In this document: positions 17,585 through 26,083 of the stretch, piece by piece
Numbering within the stretch: the first letter of the stretch is position 1
How the letters are laid out: every line of letters starts with the position of its first letter
DNA from: Actinomycetospora sp.
GTDB taxonomy: Bacteria; Actinomycetota; Actinomycetes; Mycobacteriales; Pseudonocardiaceae
Direction of reading: 5' to 3'
DNA length: 59,137 nucleotides
NCBI GenBank assembly: GCA_029266415.1
Contig: JAQSWW010000010.1
Span: 1-59,137, forward strand
Notes under the pieces: generated by a model
Told to the model about the DNA's origin: nothing
Seen by the model: the letters and a program-made list of their open reading frames with translations, nothing else
Database searches by the model: none
Position numbers and translations under genes: made by a program

Positions 17585-18217
17585 CTAGATGGCGGCGACC
17601 TCGGCGCGGCCGGCGACGAGCTGGCGGGTGATCGTGGCGATGCGCTGGCCCGCGTACTGCGTGGCCTGGCGCGTGTCGTCCGAGATCGGGATCGAGCCCT
17701 GGCCGTCGACGTGCGACGGGCCGTAGGGGTTCCCGGTGGTGAACTGGATCGGGTCGGTGTAGCCCGGCGTCACCGTGATGCCACCGAAGTGGTGGAACGT
17801 GTTGTAGAGCGCGAGCAGGGTCGACTCCTGGCCGCCGTGGGGGGTCGAGGTCGAGGTGAACCCCGAGTAGACCTTGTCGGCGAGCTGACCCTGCGCCCAC
17901 TGCGGACCGAGGGTGTCGATGAACTGCTTGAGCTGGGCGGTGACGTTGCCGTACCGGGTCGGCGAGCCGAACACGACGGCGTCGGCCCACAGCACGTCGT
18001 CCGCGGTGGCCTCGGGGACGTCCTGCGTCTCCTCGGCGTGCTTCTGCCAGGCCTCGTTGGAGGCGATGGCCTCCGGCGGCGCGAGCTCGTGCACCTTGCG
18101 GATGCGCACCTCGGCGCCCGCGTTCTCGAGGCCCTTCGCGTACTCCTGCGCCAGCGCGTGGATCGTGCCGGTGGAGCTGTAGTAGATGATCGCGACCTTG
18201 GGCGTGACGGTGGCCAA
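17585..18217 (-). CDS. wrbA: NAD(P)H:quinone oxidoreductase (WrbA flavoprotein)
   Basis: 210-residue flavodoxin-like FMN enzyme that reduces quinones by two electrons and so avoids semiquinone radicals. The FMN phosphate loop is YYSSTGTIHALA (residues about 12-23); GSPTRYGNVTAQLKQF and TSTSTPHGGQESTLL are strongly conserved WrbA blocks. Length is typical (about 200). The only sensible start is TTG 18217..18215, placed 6 nt after AGGAGGG. The next upstream in-frame codons extend into the divergent promoter region. Monocistronic, convergent with dapE. Confidence 0.95.
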   Translation of the reverse strand: MATVTPKVAIIYYSSTGTIHALAQEYAKGLENAGAEVRIRKVHELAPPEAIASNEAWQKHAEETQDVPEATADDVLWADAVVFGSPTRYGNVTAQLKQFIDTLGPQWAQGQLADKVYSGFTSTSTPHGGQESTLLALYNTFHHFGGITVTPGYTDPIQFTTGNPYGPSHVDGQGSIPISDDTRQATQYAGQRIATITRQLVAGRAEVAAI

Positions 18218-18344
18218 GACTGGCCCTCCTCGAGTGGTTCGTTGCAGGTTCAACCACCGGGTGCCACGGGTCCGCGGAGCCGAAACACCGGGTGGACGCC
18301 CCACGGCCGGGCCCCGTTCGGGCGGGACTCCTAGGCTCGGTGCC

Positions 18345-19166
18345 ATGACCGGGCAGAGGGGCCACGACGGGCAGAGGGCGTACGAGGTGCTCCACGACGA
18401 CCCCGCGGGGCGTGACGCGACCGCGCCGCGTCCGACGACGATCGACAAGCGCCGGCCGCAGCACCGCGACCCGGCACGGCTGAGCTCCACCACCGACCAG
18501 CGCCTGCTCGACTCGCGCGGGCCCGCCGACTGGGTGCACTCCGACGCCTGGCGCATCCAGCGCATCCAGGCCGAGTTCGTCGAGGGCTTCAGCGTGCTCG
18601 CCGAGATCCCGCGCGCGGTGACGGTGTTCGGCTCGGCCCGCACCTCGCCCGGTCACACCGACTACGAGCGCGGCGTCGCCCTCGGCGGGGCCCTGGCGCG
18701 GGCGGGCTACGCCGTCATCACCGGCGGCGGGCCGGGTGTCATGGAGGCCGCGAACCGCGGGGCGTCGGAGGCCGGCGGCCTGTCGGTGGGTCTGGGCATC
18801 GAGCTGCCCTTCGAGCAGGGCCTCAACCCGTGGGTCGACCTCGGGGTGGGCTTCCGCTACTTCTTCGCGCGCAAGACGATGTTCGTCAAGTACGCGCAGG
18901 CGTTCGTCTGCCTGCCCGGCGGGTTCGGCACGCTCGACGAGCTGTTCGAGGCCCTCGTGCTCGTCCAGACCGGCAAGGTCACCCGCTTCCCGGTGGTGCT
19001 GCTCGGTACCGAGTACTGGGGCGGGCTGGTCGAGTGGCTCGCGGGCCCGGCCGTGTCGGCGGGGACGATCAGCCGGCACGACGTCGACCTCATCCACCTC
19101 ACCGACGACATCGACGAGGTGCTCGCGATCGTCGAGGAGGGCTTCCGCGAGGCCGTGGGCTCGTGA
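18345..19166 (+). CDS. LOG-family protein (TIGR00730), longer paralogue
   Basis: 273-residue Rossmann-fold protein of the LOG (Lonely Guy)/lysine decarboxylase-like family, many of which are nucleoside 5'-monophosphate phosphoribohydrolases. Key motifs: VFGSART, ITGGGPGVMEAANRGA and the signature LPGGFGTLDELFE. The first 75 residues are a basic, variable extension. ATG 18345 is chosen by the spacing from wrbA. A second LOG gene overlaps it by 4 nt, and folP2 and gpgS follow, matching the mycobacterial order around Rv1205. Confidence 0.9.
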   Translation: MTGQRGHDGQRAYEVLHDDPAGRDATAPRPTTIDKRRPQHRDPARLSSTTDQRLLDSRGPADWVHSDAWRIQRIQAEFVEGFSVLAEIPRAVTVFGSARTSPGHTDYERGVALGGALARAGYAVITGGGPGVMEAANRGASEAGGLSVGLGIELPFEQGLNPWVDLGVGFRYFFARKTMFVKYAQAFVCLPGGFGTLDELFEALVLVQTGKVTRFPVVLLGTEYWGGLVEWLAGPAVSAGTISRHDVDLIHLTDDIDEVLAIVEEGFREAVGS

Positions 19167-19720
19167 GGATCTGCGTCTTCTGCGCGTCCGGCCCGGTGCC
19201 CGACGCGGCGGTCGAGCTCGCCGTGCAGGTGGGGACGGCGATCGCCGACCATGGCTGGTCGCTCGTCTCGGGCGGCGGGCGCGTGTCGATGATGGGCGCC
19301 GTCGCCCGGGCCGCCCGGGCGGGCGGGGCGCACACGGTGGGGGTCATCCCCGAGGCGCTGGTGGCCGAGGAGGTCGCCGACGACGACTCCGACGAGCTGG
19401 TCGTCGTCACCGACATGCGCACCCGCAAGCGCGAGATGGACGAGCGCAGCGACGGGGTGCTCGCCCTGCCGGGCGGGCTGGGCACGCTCGAGGAGCTGTT
19501 CGAGGCCTGGACATCGCACGCGCTGGGGATGCACGACAAGCCGGTGGTGATCCTCGACCCCGACGGCCACTACGACCCGCTGTTCGCCTGGCTCGAGGGG
19601 CTGCGCGCCACCGGCTTCGTCACCGACCGCGGCCTGTCCGGGGTGGTGCGCGTCGCGACGGTGGAGGCGGCCCTCGACGCCCTGGCGCCGGCGACCGTCC
19701 CCGCGTCGGGGAGGGGCTGA
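19163..19720 (+). CDS. LOG-family protein, short paralogue
   Basis: 185-residue LOG protein, the usual size of cytokinin-activating phosphoribohydrolases. Motifs: FCASG near the N-terminus, VSGGGRVSMMGAVARAA (the usual GGGxxGLMG loop with Ser-Met), RTRKREMDERSDGVLALPGG and GTLEELFEAW. GTG 19163 overlaps the upstream LOG stop (GTGA) and its own TGA overlaps the folP2 ATG by 1 nt, so the three are translationally coupled. It differs strongly from its neighbour; it is the better candidate for the classic LOG enzyme. Confidence 0.92.
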   Translation: MRICVFCASGPVPDAAVELAVQVGTAIADHGWSLVSGGGRVSMMGAVARAARAGGAHTVGVIPEALVAEEVADDDSDELVVVTDMRTRKREMDERSDGVLALPGGLGTLEELFEAWTSHALGMHDKPVVILDPDGHYDPLFAWLEGLRATGFVTDRGLSGVVRVATVEAALDALAPATVPASGRG

Positions 19721-20580
19721 TGCCGGCCCGGCCGCTGCTGCCCGCCGACGGGCGGATCGCGGTGATGGCGATCGTCAACCGCACGCCCGACTCGTTCTAC
19801 GACCGCGGCGCGGCGTGGGACCCCGCCGCCGCGCTGGACGCGGTGGACCGGGCCGTCGCCGAGGGGGCGGACGTCGTCGACGTCGGCGGGGTCAAGGCCG
19901 GCCCCGGGCCCGGCGTCGACGTCGCCGAGGAGCTGCGCCGGGTCCTGCCCACCGTCGAGGCCGTCCGCGCCCGGCACCCCGACGTCGCGATCAGCGTCGA
20001 CACCTGGCGCAGCGAGGTCGCGCGCGAGGTGTGCGCGGCGGGCGTGGACCTGGTCAACGACACCTGGGCCGGCGTTGACCCGCACCTCGGCGAGGTCGCC
20101 GCCGAGTTCGGGGTGGGCATCGTCTGCTCCCACACCGGGGGAGCGGTGCCCCGCACCCGCCCGCACCGCGTGCGCTACGCCGACGTCGTCGCCGACGTCA
20201 TCGCCGAGGTCACGCGGCAGGCCGAGGCGCACGAGCGCGCGGGCGTCGACCCGTCGCGGATCCTCGTCGACCCCACCCACGACTTCGGCAAGAACACGTT
20301 CCACGGGCTCGAGCTGCTGCGGCGCCTCGACGAGCTCGTCGCGCTCGGGCGCCCGGTGCTCATGGCGCTGTCGAACAAGGACTTCATCGGCGAGACGCTC
20401 GGCACCACCGAGGTCACCGAGCGCCTCGAGGGCACGCTCGCCGCGACGGCCGTCGCCGCCCGGGCGGGCGCGCGGATGTTCCGGGCGCACGAGGTGGCCG
20501 CCACTCGCCGCGTCGTCGACATGGTGTCGGCGATCCGCGGCGACCGCGCCCCGGTCAGGACCGTCCGTGCTTTGGCCTGA
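19720..20580 (+). CDS. folP2: dihydropteroate synthase-like protein FolP2
   Basis: 286-residue TIM-barrel protein of the dihydropteroate synthase family. Typical DHPS blocks are present: MAIVNRTPDSFYDRG, DVVDVGG, ISVDTWRSEVA, LVNDTWAGVDP and LVDPTHDFGKNT. The gene sits before gpgS as in mycobacteria, whose FolP2 (Rv1207) is reported to lack DHPS activity, so this copy may have another pterin-related role. ATG 19720 overlaps the previous stop by 1 nt. A perfect palindrome starts 5 nt after its stop codon. Confidence 0.9.
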   Translation: MPARPLLPADGRIAVMAIVNRTPDSFYDRGAAWDPAAALDAVDRAVAEGADVVDVGGVKAGPGPGVDVAEELRRVLPTVEAVRARHPDVAISVDTWRSEVAREVCAAGVDLVNDTWAGVDPHLGEVAAEFGVGIVCSHTGGAVPRTRPHRVRYADVVADVIAEVTRQAEAHERAGVDPSRILVDPTHDFGKNTFHGLELLRRLDELVALGRPVLMALSNKDFIGETLGTTEVTERLEGTLAATAVAARAGARMFRAHEVAATRRVVDMVSAIRGDRAPVRTVRALA

Positions 20581-20584
20581 CGGC

Positions 20585-20630
20585 CTCGTGCGTGCTTGTC
20601 CGTGCTGGGGCACGGACAAGCACGCACGAG
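20585..20630. terminator. perfect palindrome between folP2 and gpgS
   Basis: Perfect inverted repeat, 21-bp arms (20585-20605, 20610-20630) with a TGGG loop. The arm ends CTTGTCCGTGC. It lies inside a run of co-directional genes, 13 nt before the gpgS start, so it could attenuate read-through or protect a processed mRNA end. The same design, with related arm sequence, recurs at 40049-40088. Confidence 0.75.
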
Positions 20631-20643
20631 CGCGGAGCGCCAC

Positions 20644-21576
20644 GTGAAAGCCGGCACCGAGGACTGGTTCGCCCGGCGGACGTGGGTGCGGCCGCCGTGG
20701 AGCGCCGACGACCTGGCCGCCGCCAAGCGCGGGCGGACCGTGTCGGTCGTGCTGCCCGCGCTCGACGAGCAGACCACGGTCGGCGGGGTCGTCGCCGCCG
20801 TGCGCCCGCTGCTCGGCACGCTCGTCGACGAGCTGGTCGTCGTCGACTCGGGCTCCACCGACGCCACCGCCGCGCGCGCCCGGGCCGCCGGCGCCCGGGT
20901 GGTGGCCCGCGACGCCGTGCTGCCCGAGGTCCCCGTGCGCCCCGGCAAGGGCGAGGTGCTGTGGCGCTCGCTGGCCGCCACCTCCGGCGACCTCGTCGTG
21001 TTCCTCGACTCCGACCTCGTCGATCTCGGTCCCGGCTTCGTCGTCAACCTGCTCGGGCCGCTGCTCACCGTCTACGGGGTCGCGCGGGTCAAGGGCTTCT
21101 ACCACCGCCCCCTGCGCACGTCGGAGCACGACGCCACCCTCACCGGCGGCGGCCGGATCACCGAGCTCACCGCCCGGCCCGCGCTCGCCGCCCTGCGCCC
21201 CGAGCTCGCCGGCGTCGTCCAGCCCCTCGGCGGCGAGTACGCCGCCACCCGCGAGCTGCTCGAGTCGCTGCCCTTCGCCGCCGGCTACGGCGTGGAGATC
21301 GGCCTGCTGCTCGACACCCACCGCGAGCGCGGGCTCGACGCGATCGCGCAGGTCGACCTCGGCGTGCGCAAGCACCGCCACCGCGGCCTGCGCGCGCTCG
21401 GCGCCACCGCCGCCGAGGTGCTCGACGCCGTCCTGCGCCGCTGCGTGCCCGGACACCCCGGCAGCGACCCGCTGACCCAGTTCGTGCCCGTCGACGGCGA
21501 CTGGCTCCCCGACGAGCAGGAGGTGGCGACGAGCGACCGCCCGCCCCTGACGACCCTGCGGGCCACGGAGCGCTGA
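20644..21576 (+). CDS. gpgS: glucosyl-3-phosphoglycerate synthase
   Basis: 310-residue GT81 glycosyltransferase that makes glucosyl-3-phosphoglycerate from NDP-glucose and 3-phosphoglycerate, the first step of methylglucose lipopolysaccharide synthesis. Visible: SVVLPALDEQTTVGGVV (nucleotide-binding N-terminus), VVDSGSTDATAA, the metal-binding DSD in VFLDSDLVDLGP, and PLGGEYAATRELLESLPFA. GTG 20644 is the first start after the palindrome. It is followed by the DivIVA-like gene, the order seen in mycobacteria. Confidence 0.94.
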   Translation: MKAGTEDWFARRTWVRPPWSADDLAAAKRGRTVSVVLPALDEQTTVGGVVAAVRPLLGTLVDELVVVDSGSTDATAARARAAGARVVARDAVLPEVPVRPGKGEVLWRSLAATSGDLVVFLDSDLVDLGPGFVVNLLGPLLTVYGVARVKGFYHRPLRTSEHDATLTGGGRITELTARPALAALRPELAGVVQPLGGEYAATRELLESLPFAAGYGVEIGLLLDTHRERGLDAIAQVDLGVRKHRHRGLRALGATAAEVLDAVLRRCVPGHPGSDPLTQFVPVDGDWLPDEQEVATSDRPPLTTLRATER

Positions 21577-21602
21577 CCCCCCACCACCTACGATCGGATC
21601 CC

Positions 21603-22058
21603 ATGGGCAGCGCGCTGGTGTACGTCATCGTGGTCGGCCTCGTGGCCGCCGCGGTCTACCTGGTGGCGGCCTTCGTCTTCGGTCGCGGCGAGGAGCTCGC
21701 GCCCATGCCGCCGGGCGCGACGCCCACGCGGCTGCCCGCGCGCGACCTCACCGGCGGCGACGTCCGCGACCTGCGCTTCCAGCAGGCGCTGCGCGGCTAC
21801 AAGTGCAGCGAGGTCGACTGGGCGCTCGAGCGCCTCGCCGCCGAGGTCGACGCGCTGCGCGCCCGCGTCGAGGCCATGGAGAACCTGGCCGCGGAGCCGG
21901 AATCCGCCCCCGCGCCGACGCCCCGGGTCAACGGCCACGCCGGCCGCGAGGTGGACGACCCGGCCCCCACCGACCCGACCGTGCGCGCCGAGCAGGCCCA
22001 GGGCGCGTCGTCCGGCCCCGCGCGGGGAATGTCCGGCGTCGACGGCCCGCGGCGCTGA
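21603..22058 (+). CDS. small membrane protein with DivIVA-domain segment
   Basis: 151 residues: an N-terminal transmembrane helix (about 4-26), then LRFQQALRGYKCSEVDWALERLAAEV, a match to the DivIVA repeat that recognises curved membrane, continuing as a short coiled coil, and a disordered Pro/Ala-rich tail. It resembles mycobacterial Rv1209, which also follows gpgS. A membrane-anchored DivIVA motif suggests a link to septum or pole growth; its position is also consistent with polysaccharide synthesis. Confidence 0.82.
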   Translation: MGSALVYVIVVGLVAAAVYLVAAFVFGRGEELAPMPPGATPTRLPARDLTGGDVRDLRFQQALRGYKCSEVDWALERLAAEVDALRARVEAMENLAAEPESAPAPTPRVNGHAGREVDDPAPTDPTVRAEQAQGASSGPARGMSGVDGPRR

Positions 22059-22090
22059 GCCCGCGGGCACCACGGAGCAGGGAGCCCGGC

Positions 22091-22558
22091 ATGGCGCGAC
22101 GCGAGATCTCGGTGTCGGTCGACATCGACGCCCCGGTCGAGACGGTGTGGGCCGAGGTCACCGACTGGGAGTCCCAGGGCGAGTGGATGCTCGGCACGGA
22201 CGTACGGGTGACCGAGGGCGACGGGAAGACCCCGGGAACGCGCGTCGCGGCGTTCACCGGCATCGGCCCGCTGGGTGTGATGGACAGGATCGAGCTGGTC
22301 GGCTGGGACCCGCCGCACCGCGCCACCGTGCGGCACGTCGGACGCGTCATCCGGGGCAGCGGAACGTTCACCGTCGTCGAGCGACGGACCGAGGACGGGC
22401 GGGCCGGCTCGACGTTCACCATGGCCGAGCAGCTCGACCTGCCCCTCGGCCCGCTGGGGGCGCTGGGCTGGCCGCTGACCAAGCCCGTGTTCACCTGGGG
22501 CCTGCGCCGCTCCCTGGCCGAGCTGGCCCGGCGGTGCGAGCGCAGCGGCGCCCGGTGA
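22091..22558 (+). CDS. SRPBCC-family protein (polyketide cyclase/START-like)
   Basis: 155-residue helix-grip fold protein. The opening REISVSVDIDAPVETVWAEVTDWESQGEWM is the typical first strand and helix of the polyketide cyclase/dehydrase (CoxG-like) group; it closes with the long C-terminal helix (SLAELARRCERS). The fold makes a hydrophobic cavity for a small lipid or aromatic ligand, but the ligand cannot be inferred. It is co-directional between the DivIVA-like gene and tag with short gaps. Confidence 0.88.
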   Translation: MARREISVSVDIDAPVETVWAEVTDWESQGEWMLGTDVRVTEGDGKTPGTRVAAFTGIGPLGVMDRIELVGWDPPHRATVRHVGRVIRGSGTFTVVERRTEDGRAGSTFTMAEQLDLPLGPLGALGWPLTKPVFTWGLRRSLAELARRCERSGAR

Positions 22559-22565
22559 CCACCCC

Positions 22566-23159
22566 GTGACCGCGGCCGTCGTCGGCGCCGACGGCGTCGG
22601 CCGCTGCCCCTGGGGCGCGGGGGACGGCCTGCTCGCCGAGTACCACGACACCGAGTGGGGCCGGGAGCTGCGCGGCCGGGACGCCCTGTTCGAGCGAATC
22701 AGCCTCGAGGCGTTCCAGTCGGGACTGTCGTGGCTGATCGTGCTGCGCAAGCGTCCCGCCTTCCGCGCCGCCTTCGCGGGGTTCGACCCGGAGGCGGTGG
22801 CCGGCTTCGGCGACGACGACGTCGCGCGCCTGCTCGCCGACGCCGGCATCGTCCGCAACCGCGCCAAGATCGAGGCGACGATCGCCAACGCCCGCGCCGT
22901 GCTGGGGCTCGCCGAGCGCGGCGAGGACCTGGACACGCTGCTGTGGTCGTTCGCGCCCCCGCCGCGCCCGGCGCCGCCGGCGGGCTTCGAGGACGTCCCC
23001 GCGACGACGCCGGAGTCGACGGCGATGGCGAAGGCGCTGCGCGCCCGCGGCTTCCGGTTCGTGGGCCCAACGACCTGCTACGCCCTCATGCAGGCGACCG
23101 GGATGGTCGACGACCACCTCGCGGGGTGCTTCCGCGCGGTCGACGCACCGGGCCGCTGA
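22566..23159 (+). CDS. tag: DNA-3-methyladenine glycosylase I
   Basis: 197-residue HhH-GPD-like base-excision enzyme removing 3-methyladenine. The zinc-binding pieces are split as in E. coli Tag: RCPW at the N-terminus, YHDTEWG, and DDHLAGC near the C-terminus. Other conserved blocks are FQSGLSWLIVLRKR and GFRFVGPTTCYALMQATGMV, which recognise the flipped base. It starts 8 nt after the SRPBCC gene. Constitutive repair role; the neighbouring DUF3117 gene follows as in mycobacteria. Confidence 0.95.
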   Translation: MTAAVVGADGVGRCPWGAGDGLLAEYHDTEWGRELRGRDALFERISLEAFQSGLSWLIVLRKRPAFRAAFAGFDPEAVAGFGDDDVARLLADAGIVRNRAKIEATIANARAVLGLAERGEDLDTLLWSFAPPPRPAPPAGFEDVPATTPESTAMAKALRARGFRFVGPTTCYALMQATGMVDDHLAGCFRAVDAPGR

Positions 23160-23325
23160 GGCCCTTCCGCGCCCCTGACCGGGGCGGACACGCCCGGATG
23201 ATCGCTCCGGTGTCGTGCCGGTCGGGCGCATGGTGAAGAATCGTCGCCTGTCACACGGCGCTCGCTCCCCTGACCCCCGTGCGGGTGACGGGGGCGGGGA
23301 GACGCAGCTCGCGGAGGGAGCAGAC

Positions 23326-23493
23326 ATGGCGGCCATGAAGCCCCGGACCGGCGACGGTCCCCTCGAGGTCACCAAGGAGGGGCGCGGCATCGTGATGCGC
23401 GTGCCGCTCGAGGGTGGGGGGCGCCTCGTCGTCGAGATGACCGCGGACGAGGCGGGCGACCTGCGGGAGGCCCTGCAGGGCGTGGTCGGCTGA
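23326..23493 (+). CDS. DUF3117 protein
   Basis: 55-residue protein highly conserved across Actinobacteria (Rv1211-like), matching the usual length and sequence (MAAMKPRTGDGPLEVTKEGR, then RLVVEMTADEAGDL). No function is established for the family; the compact beta-alpha pattern suggests a small domain that binds a partner. ATG 23326 follows CGGAGGGAGCAG. Its TGA overlaps the CTG that appears to start pepA, so the two are probably coupled. Confidence 0.93.
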   Translation: MAAMKPRTGDGPLEVTKEGRGIVMRVPLEGGGRLVVEMTADEAGDLREALQGVVG

Positions 23494-25088
23494 GCACCCC
23501 GACACGCGACGGGCGGGGCGTCGCGGAGGCGGACAGGGGCACACCGCCCTTCGCCGCCCCCGCGCTGCCCACCCCGCTCGCCGAGCTGGTCACCACCGAG
23601 CCCGACGGCCCCGACGGCGCCGCCGGACTGCGGTGGCGCCGTCGCGACCGGTCGGCCGGCGACGGCGACCCCGGCGACGGCAACGACGAGACCCCCTCCA
23701 CCGACACCGACGACCCCGCGCCCGAGGAGGTCGTCGACGGCGCCCCACCCGGGTGGAAGCCCTCCGCCGGCGCCGTGACCGCGCTCGCCGGGCCGCCACC
23801 GGCGCGCTGGATCGTCGGCGTCGGCGAGGGCCGCGAGCGCGACTGGCGCGCCGCCGGCGCGGCCGCCGTCCGGGCCCTGCGCGACGCCTCCGCGGCGGCA
23901 CTCGGGAACGGCCACGGGGCCACCGACCCCGCGCCGCGGGTCGCCGTCCTGCGCCCCGACCGTCCCGCGGACGCCCCGGACACCGCCGCCGACTGGGCGG
24001 CGCTCGCGCTCGGCGTCGTCCTGGGTTCGCACCGTTTCGCCGTGCGGTTCGAGGCCCGGCCGGCGCTGCGGGTGCACCTGCACGTCCCCGCCGAGCACCG
24101 GGACGCCGTCGACCGGGCCGTCGAGCTCGCCGCCGCCACGGCGCGGGCCCGCGACCTCGCCGACACGCCCTCGGGCACCAAGTCGCCCGACTGGTTCGCC
24201 ACCACCGCCACCGACCTCGTCGCCGACGCCGACGGCCTCGGCGTGACCGTCCGCGACGAGGCCTGGCTCGCCGAGCAGGGCTTCGGCGGCGTCCTCGCCG
24301 TCGGGGGCGGCTCGTCGCGCCCGCCCCGGTTCCTGGAGCTGACCTGGTCGCCGCCGGACGCCGCGGGCGAGCACGTCGTGCTCGTCGGCAAGGGCATCAC
24401 GTTCGACACCGGCGGCATCTCGATCAAGCCGAACGCCGGCATGGCCGACATGCGCACCGACTGCTCCGGCGGCGCCGCGGTCGTCGGGGCGCTGCGCGCG
24501 CTGGCCCGGCTGCGGGTCCCCGTGCGCGTCACCGGGCTCGTGCCGCTCGCCGAGAACCATGTCTCGGGGTCGGCGTACCGCCCCGGCGACGTCGTGCGGC
24601 ACCGCGGCGGCACCACCACCGAGGTCACCAACACCGACGCCGAGGGGCGCATGGTGCTCGCGGACGCGATCGCCTACGCGCTCGACGAGCTCGCGCCGGA
24701 CGTCGTCGTCGACGTCGCCACGCTCACCGGGGCGATGAAGGTCGCGCTCGGCGTGCGCACCGGCGGGGTGTTCGCCAGCTCGCCCGCCCTGCGCACCGCG
24801 CTGGTCGAGGCCGGCGCGGCGACGGGGGAGGCATGGTGGCCGATGCCGCTGTCGGCCCACCACGACGCCGACGTCGACTCGACGATCGCCGACGTCCGCC
24901 AGGCCCCGGGCGGCCCGGGCGGCATCGCGGCGGCGCTGTTCCTGCGCCGCTTCACCGCCGGGCGGCCGTGGATCCACCTCGACATCGCGGGACCGGCGCG
25001 CTGCGACGGCCCGCACGAGGAGGTCGCCAAGGGCGCCACGGGCTTCGCGACGCGCACGCTCGTGGAGTTCTGCGCCTCCCGCGGCTGA
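23490..25088 (+). CDS. pepA: leucyl aminopeptidase (M17 family), probable CTG start
   Basis: 532-residue zinc/manganese aminopeptidase releasing N-terminal residues from peptides. The catalytic domain is clear: VGKGITFDTGGISIKP, MRTDCSGGAAVVGAL, and the signature NTDAEGRMVLADAI. The N-terminal domain (residues 1-170) only fits if translation begins at CTG 23490, overlapping the DUF3117 stop (CTGA). The frame is open with strong GC3 coding bias from there, yet the first ATG/GTG/TTG in frame is GTG 23775 (codon 96), inside the domain. N-terminal residues about 55-85 are an acidic disordered linker. A GTG 23775 product would also keep the active site. Confidence 0.9.
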   Translation: MSTPTRDGRGVAEADRGTPPFAAPALPTPLAELVTTEPDGPDGAAGLRWRRRDRSAGDGDPGDGNDETPSTDTDDPAPEEVVDGAPPGWKPSAGAVTALAGPPPARWIVGVGEGRERDWRAAGAAAVRALRDASAAALGNGHGATDPAPRVAVLRPDRPADAPDTAADWAALALGVVLGSHRFAVRFEARPALRVHLHVPAEHRDAVDRAVELAAATARARDLADTPSGTKSPDWFATTATDLVADADGLGVTVRDEAWLAEQGFGGVLAVGGGSSRPPRFLELTWSPPDAAGEHVVLVGKGITFDTGGISIKPNAGMADMRTDCSGGAAVVGALRALARLRVPVRVTGLVPLAENHVSGSAYRPGDVVRHRGGTTTEVTNTDAEGRMVLADAIAYALDELAPDVVVDVATLTGAMKVALGVRTGGVFASSPALRTALVEAGAATGEAWWPMPLSAHHDADVDSTIADVRQAPGGPGGIAAALFLRRFTAGRPWIHLDIAGPARCDGPHEEVAKGATGFATRTLVEFCASRG

Positions 25089-25090
25089 GA

Positions 25091-25879
25091 TCAGCGGCGG
25101 GCGGCGCAGAGCAGCCCGTCGGCCACGGGCAGCAGCAGCGGTACGAGGCGCTCGTCCTCGCGGACGGCGCGCACCGTCTCCCGGAGCGCGCCGCCGACGG
25201 CCTCGCGGCGCACGGGGTCGGAGACCCGGCCCTGCCACAGGACGTCGTCGAGCACCACGACCCCACCGGGGCGCAGCAGCCGCAGCGACGCGTCGAGGTC
25301 GCGGGGGAAGTCGGTGGTGGCGCCGTCGACGACGACCATGTCGTACCCGGCGTCGGACAGCTTCGGCAGCACCTGCCGTGACGAGCCGGTGATCATCCGG
25401 AGGCGCCCGGCGGCGAACCCTGCCTCCGCGCACGTCGCGCGGGCCTGCGCCTGCCGCGCGCCGTCGGTGTCGATGCTGGTCAGCAGGCCGTCGGCGGGCA
25501 TCCCGCGCAGCAGGGCGACGGTGCCCAGGCCCAGCCCGGTACCGATCTCGACGACGGCGCGCGCCCGCGTGGCCGCCGCGAGGAAAGTCAGGGCGGCGGC
25601 GGTCGCCGGGGCGACGGGCACCACGCCCTGGGCGGCCGAGCGCTCGCGCAGCCCGGCGAGGACCTCGTCCTCCACGACGAACGCCGCCGCGCGCTCGACG
25701 AGCCGGCTCGCCGCGCGGGCATCGTCGGGGGCGGTGGCTCCGGGCGCCGGGTCGGCGGCCCCGTCGGGCGCGCCCTCCGCGGGCTGCTCGCCCGGGCGGC
25801 GCACCGCGCGCAGGGCGCGGGGCGTGCCGCGCAGGGTCCCGCCGCGCCCCCCGGGCCCACCCGGGCGTCCCGTCGCCAT
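25091..25879 (-). CDS. SAM-dependent O-methyltransferase
   Basis: 262-residue class I methyltransferase of the catechol/caffeoyl-CoA O-methyltransferase family. SAM-binding motif [18 protein letters not shown] is followed by LTSIDTD, and the metal-site region reads [12 protein letters not shown] with [14 protein letters not shown] disordered Pro/Gly-rich N-terminus of about 50 residues is an extension. Placed divergently from sigE, as in mycobacteria (Rv1220c). The substrate is not known. Its stop is only 2 nt from the convergent pepA stop. Confidence 0.92.
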   Translation of the reverse strand: MATGRPGGPGGRGGTLRGTPRALRAVRRPGEQPAEGAPDGAADPAPGATAPDDARAASRLVERAAAFVVEDEVLAGLRERSAAQGVVPVAPATAAALTFLAAATRARAVVEIGTGLGLGTVALLRGMPADGLLTSIDTDGARQAQARATCAEAGFAAGRLRMITGSSRQVLPKLSDAGYDMVVVDGATTDFPRDLDASLRLLRPGGVVVLDDVLWQGRVSDPVRREAVGGALRETVRAVREDERLVPLLLPVADGLLCAARR

Positions 25880-25971
25880 CGGTGCAGGCTAGATCGTCGG
25901 CGCGCCGGGATCGGCGTGCCGCGCCGCCACGCCGACGCACCCGGTCGGGGGTCACACCCCTGCACCGGAAA

Positions 25972-25989
25972 CTCAGGCGTCTCTCAGGC
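25972..25989 (+). promoter_or_regulatory. direct-repeat candidate operator upstream of sigE
   Basis: CTCAGGC occurs twice (25972-25978 and 25983-25989), one helical turn (11 bp) apart, within the 204-nt divergent region before sigE. Mycobacterial sigE is activated by the OmpR-type regulator MprA, which binds paired short direct repeats; this is a plausible equivalent. Inference only. Confidence 0.4.
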
Positions 25990-26083
25990 CGACCTCACCT
26001 CCGTGACATGCCCACCCGCCAGGGTGGAGCCACGACGCCGGGCCCCCCGACCGGCGCGACGACGACCGAGGAGCCGCACCCCG

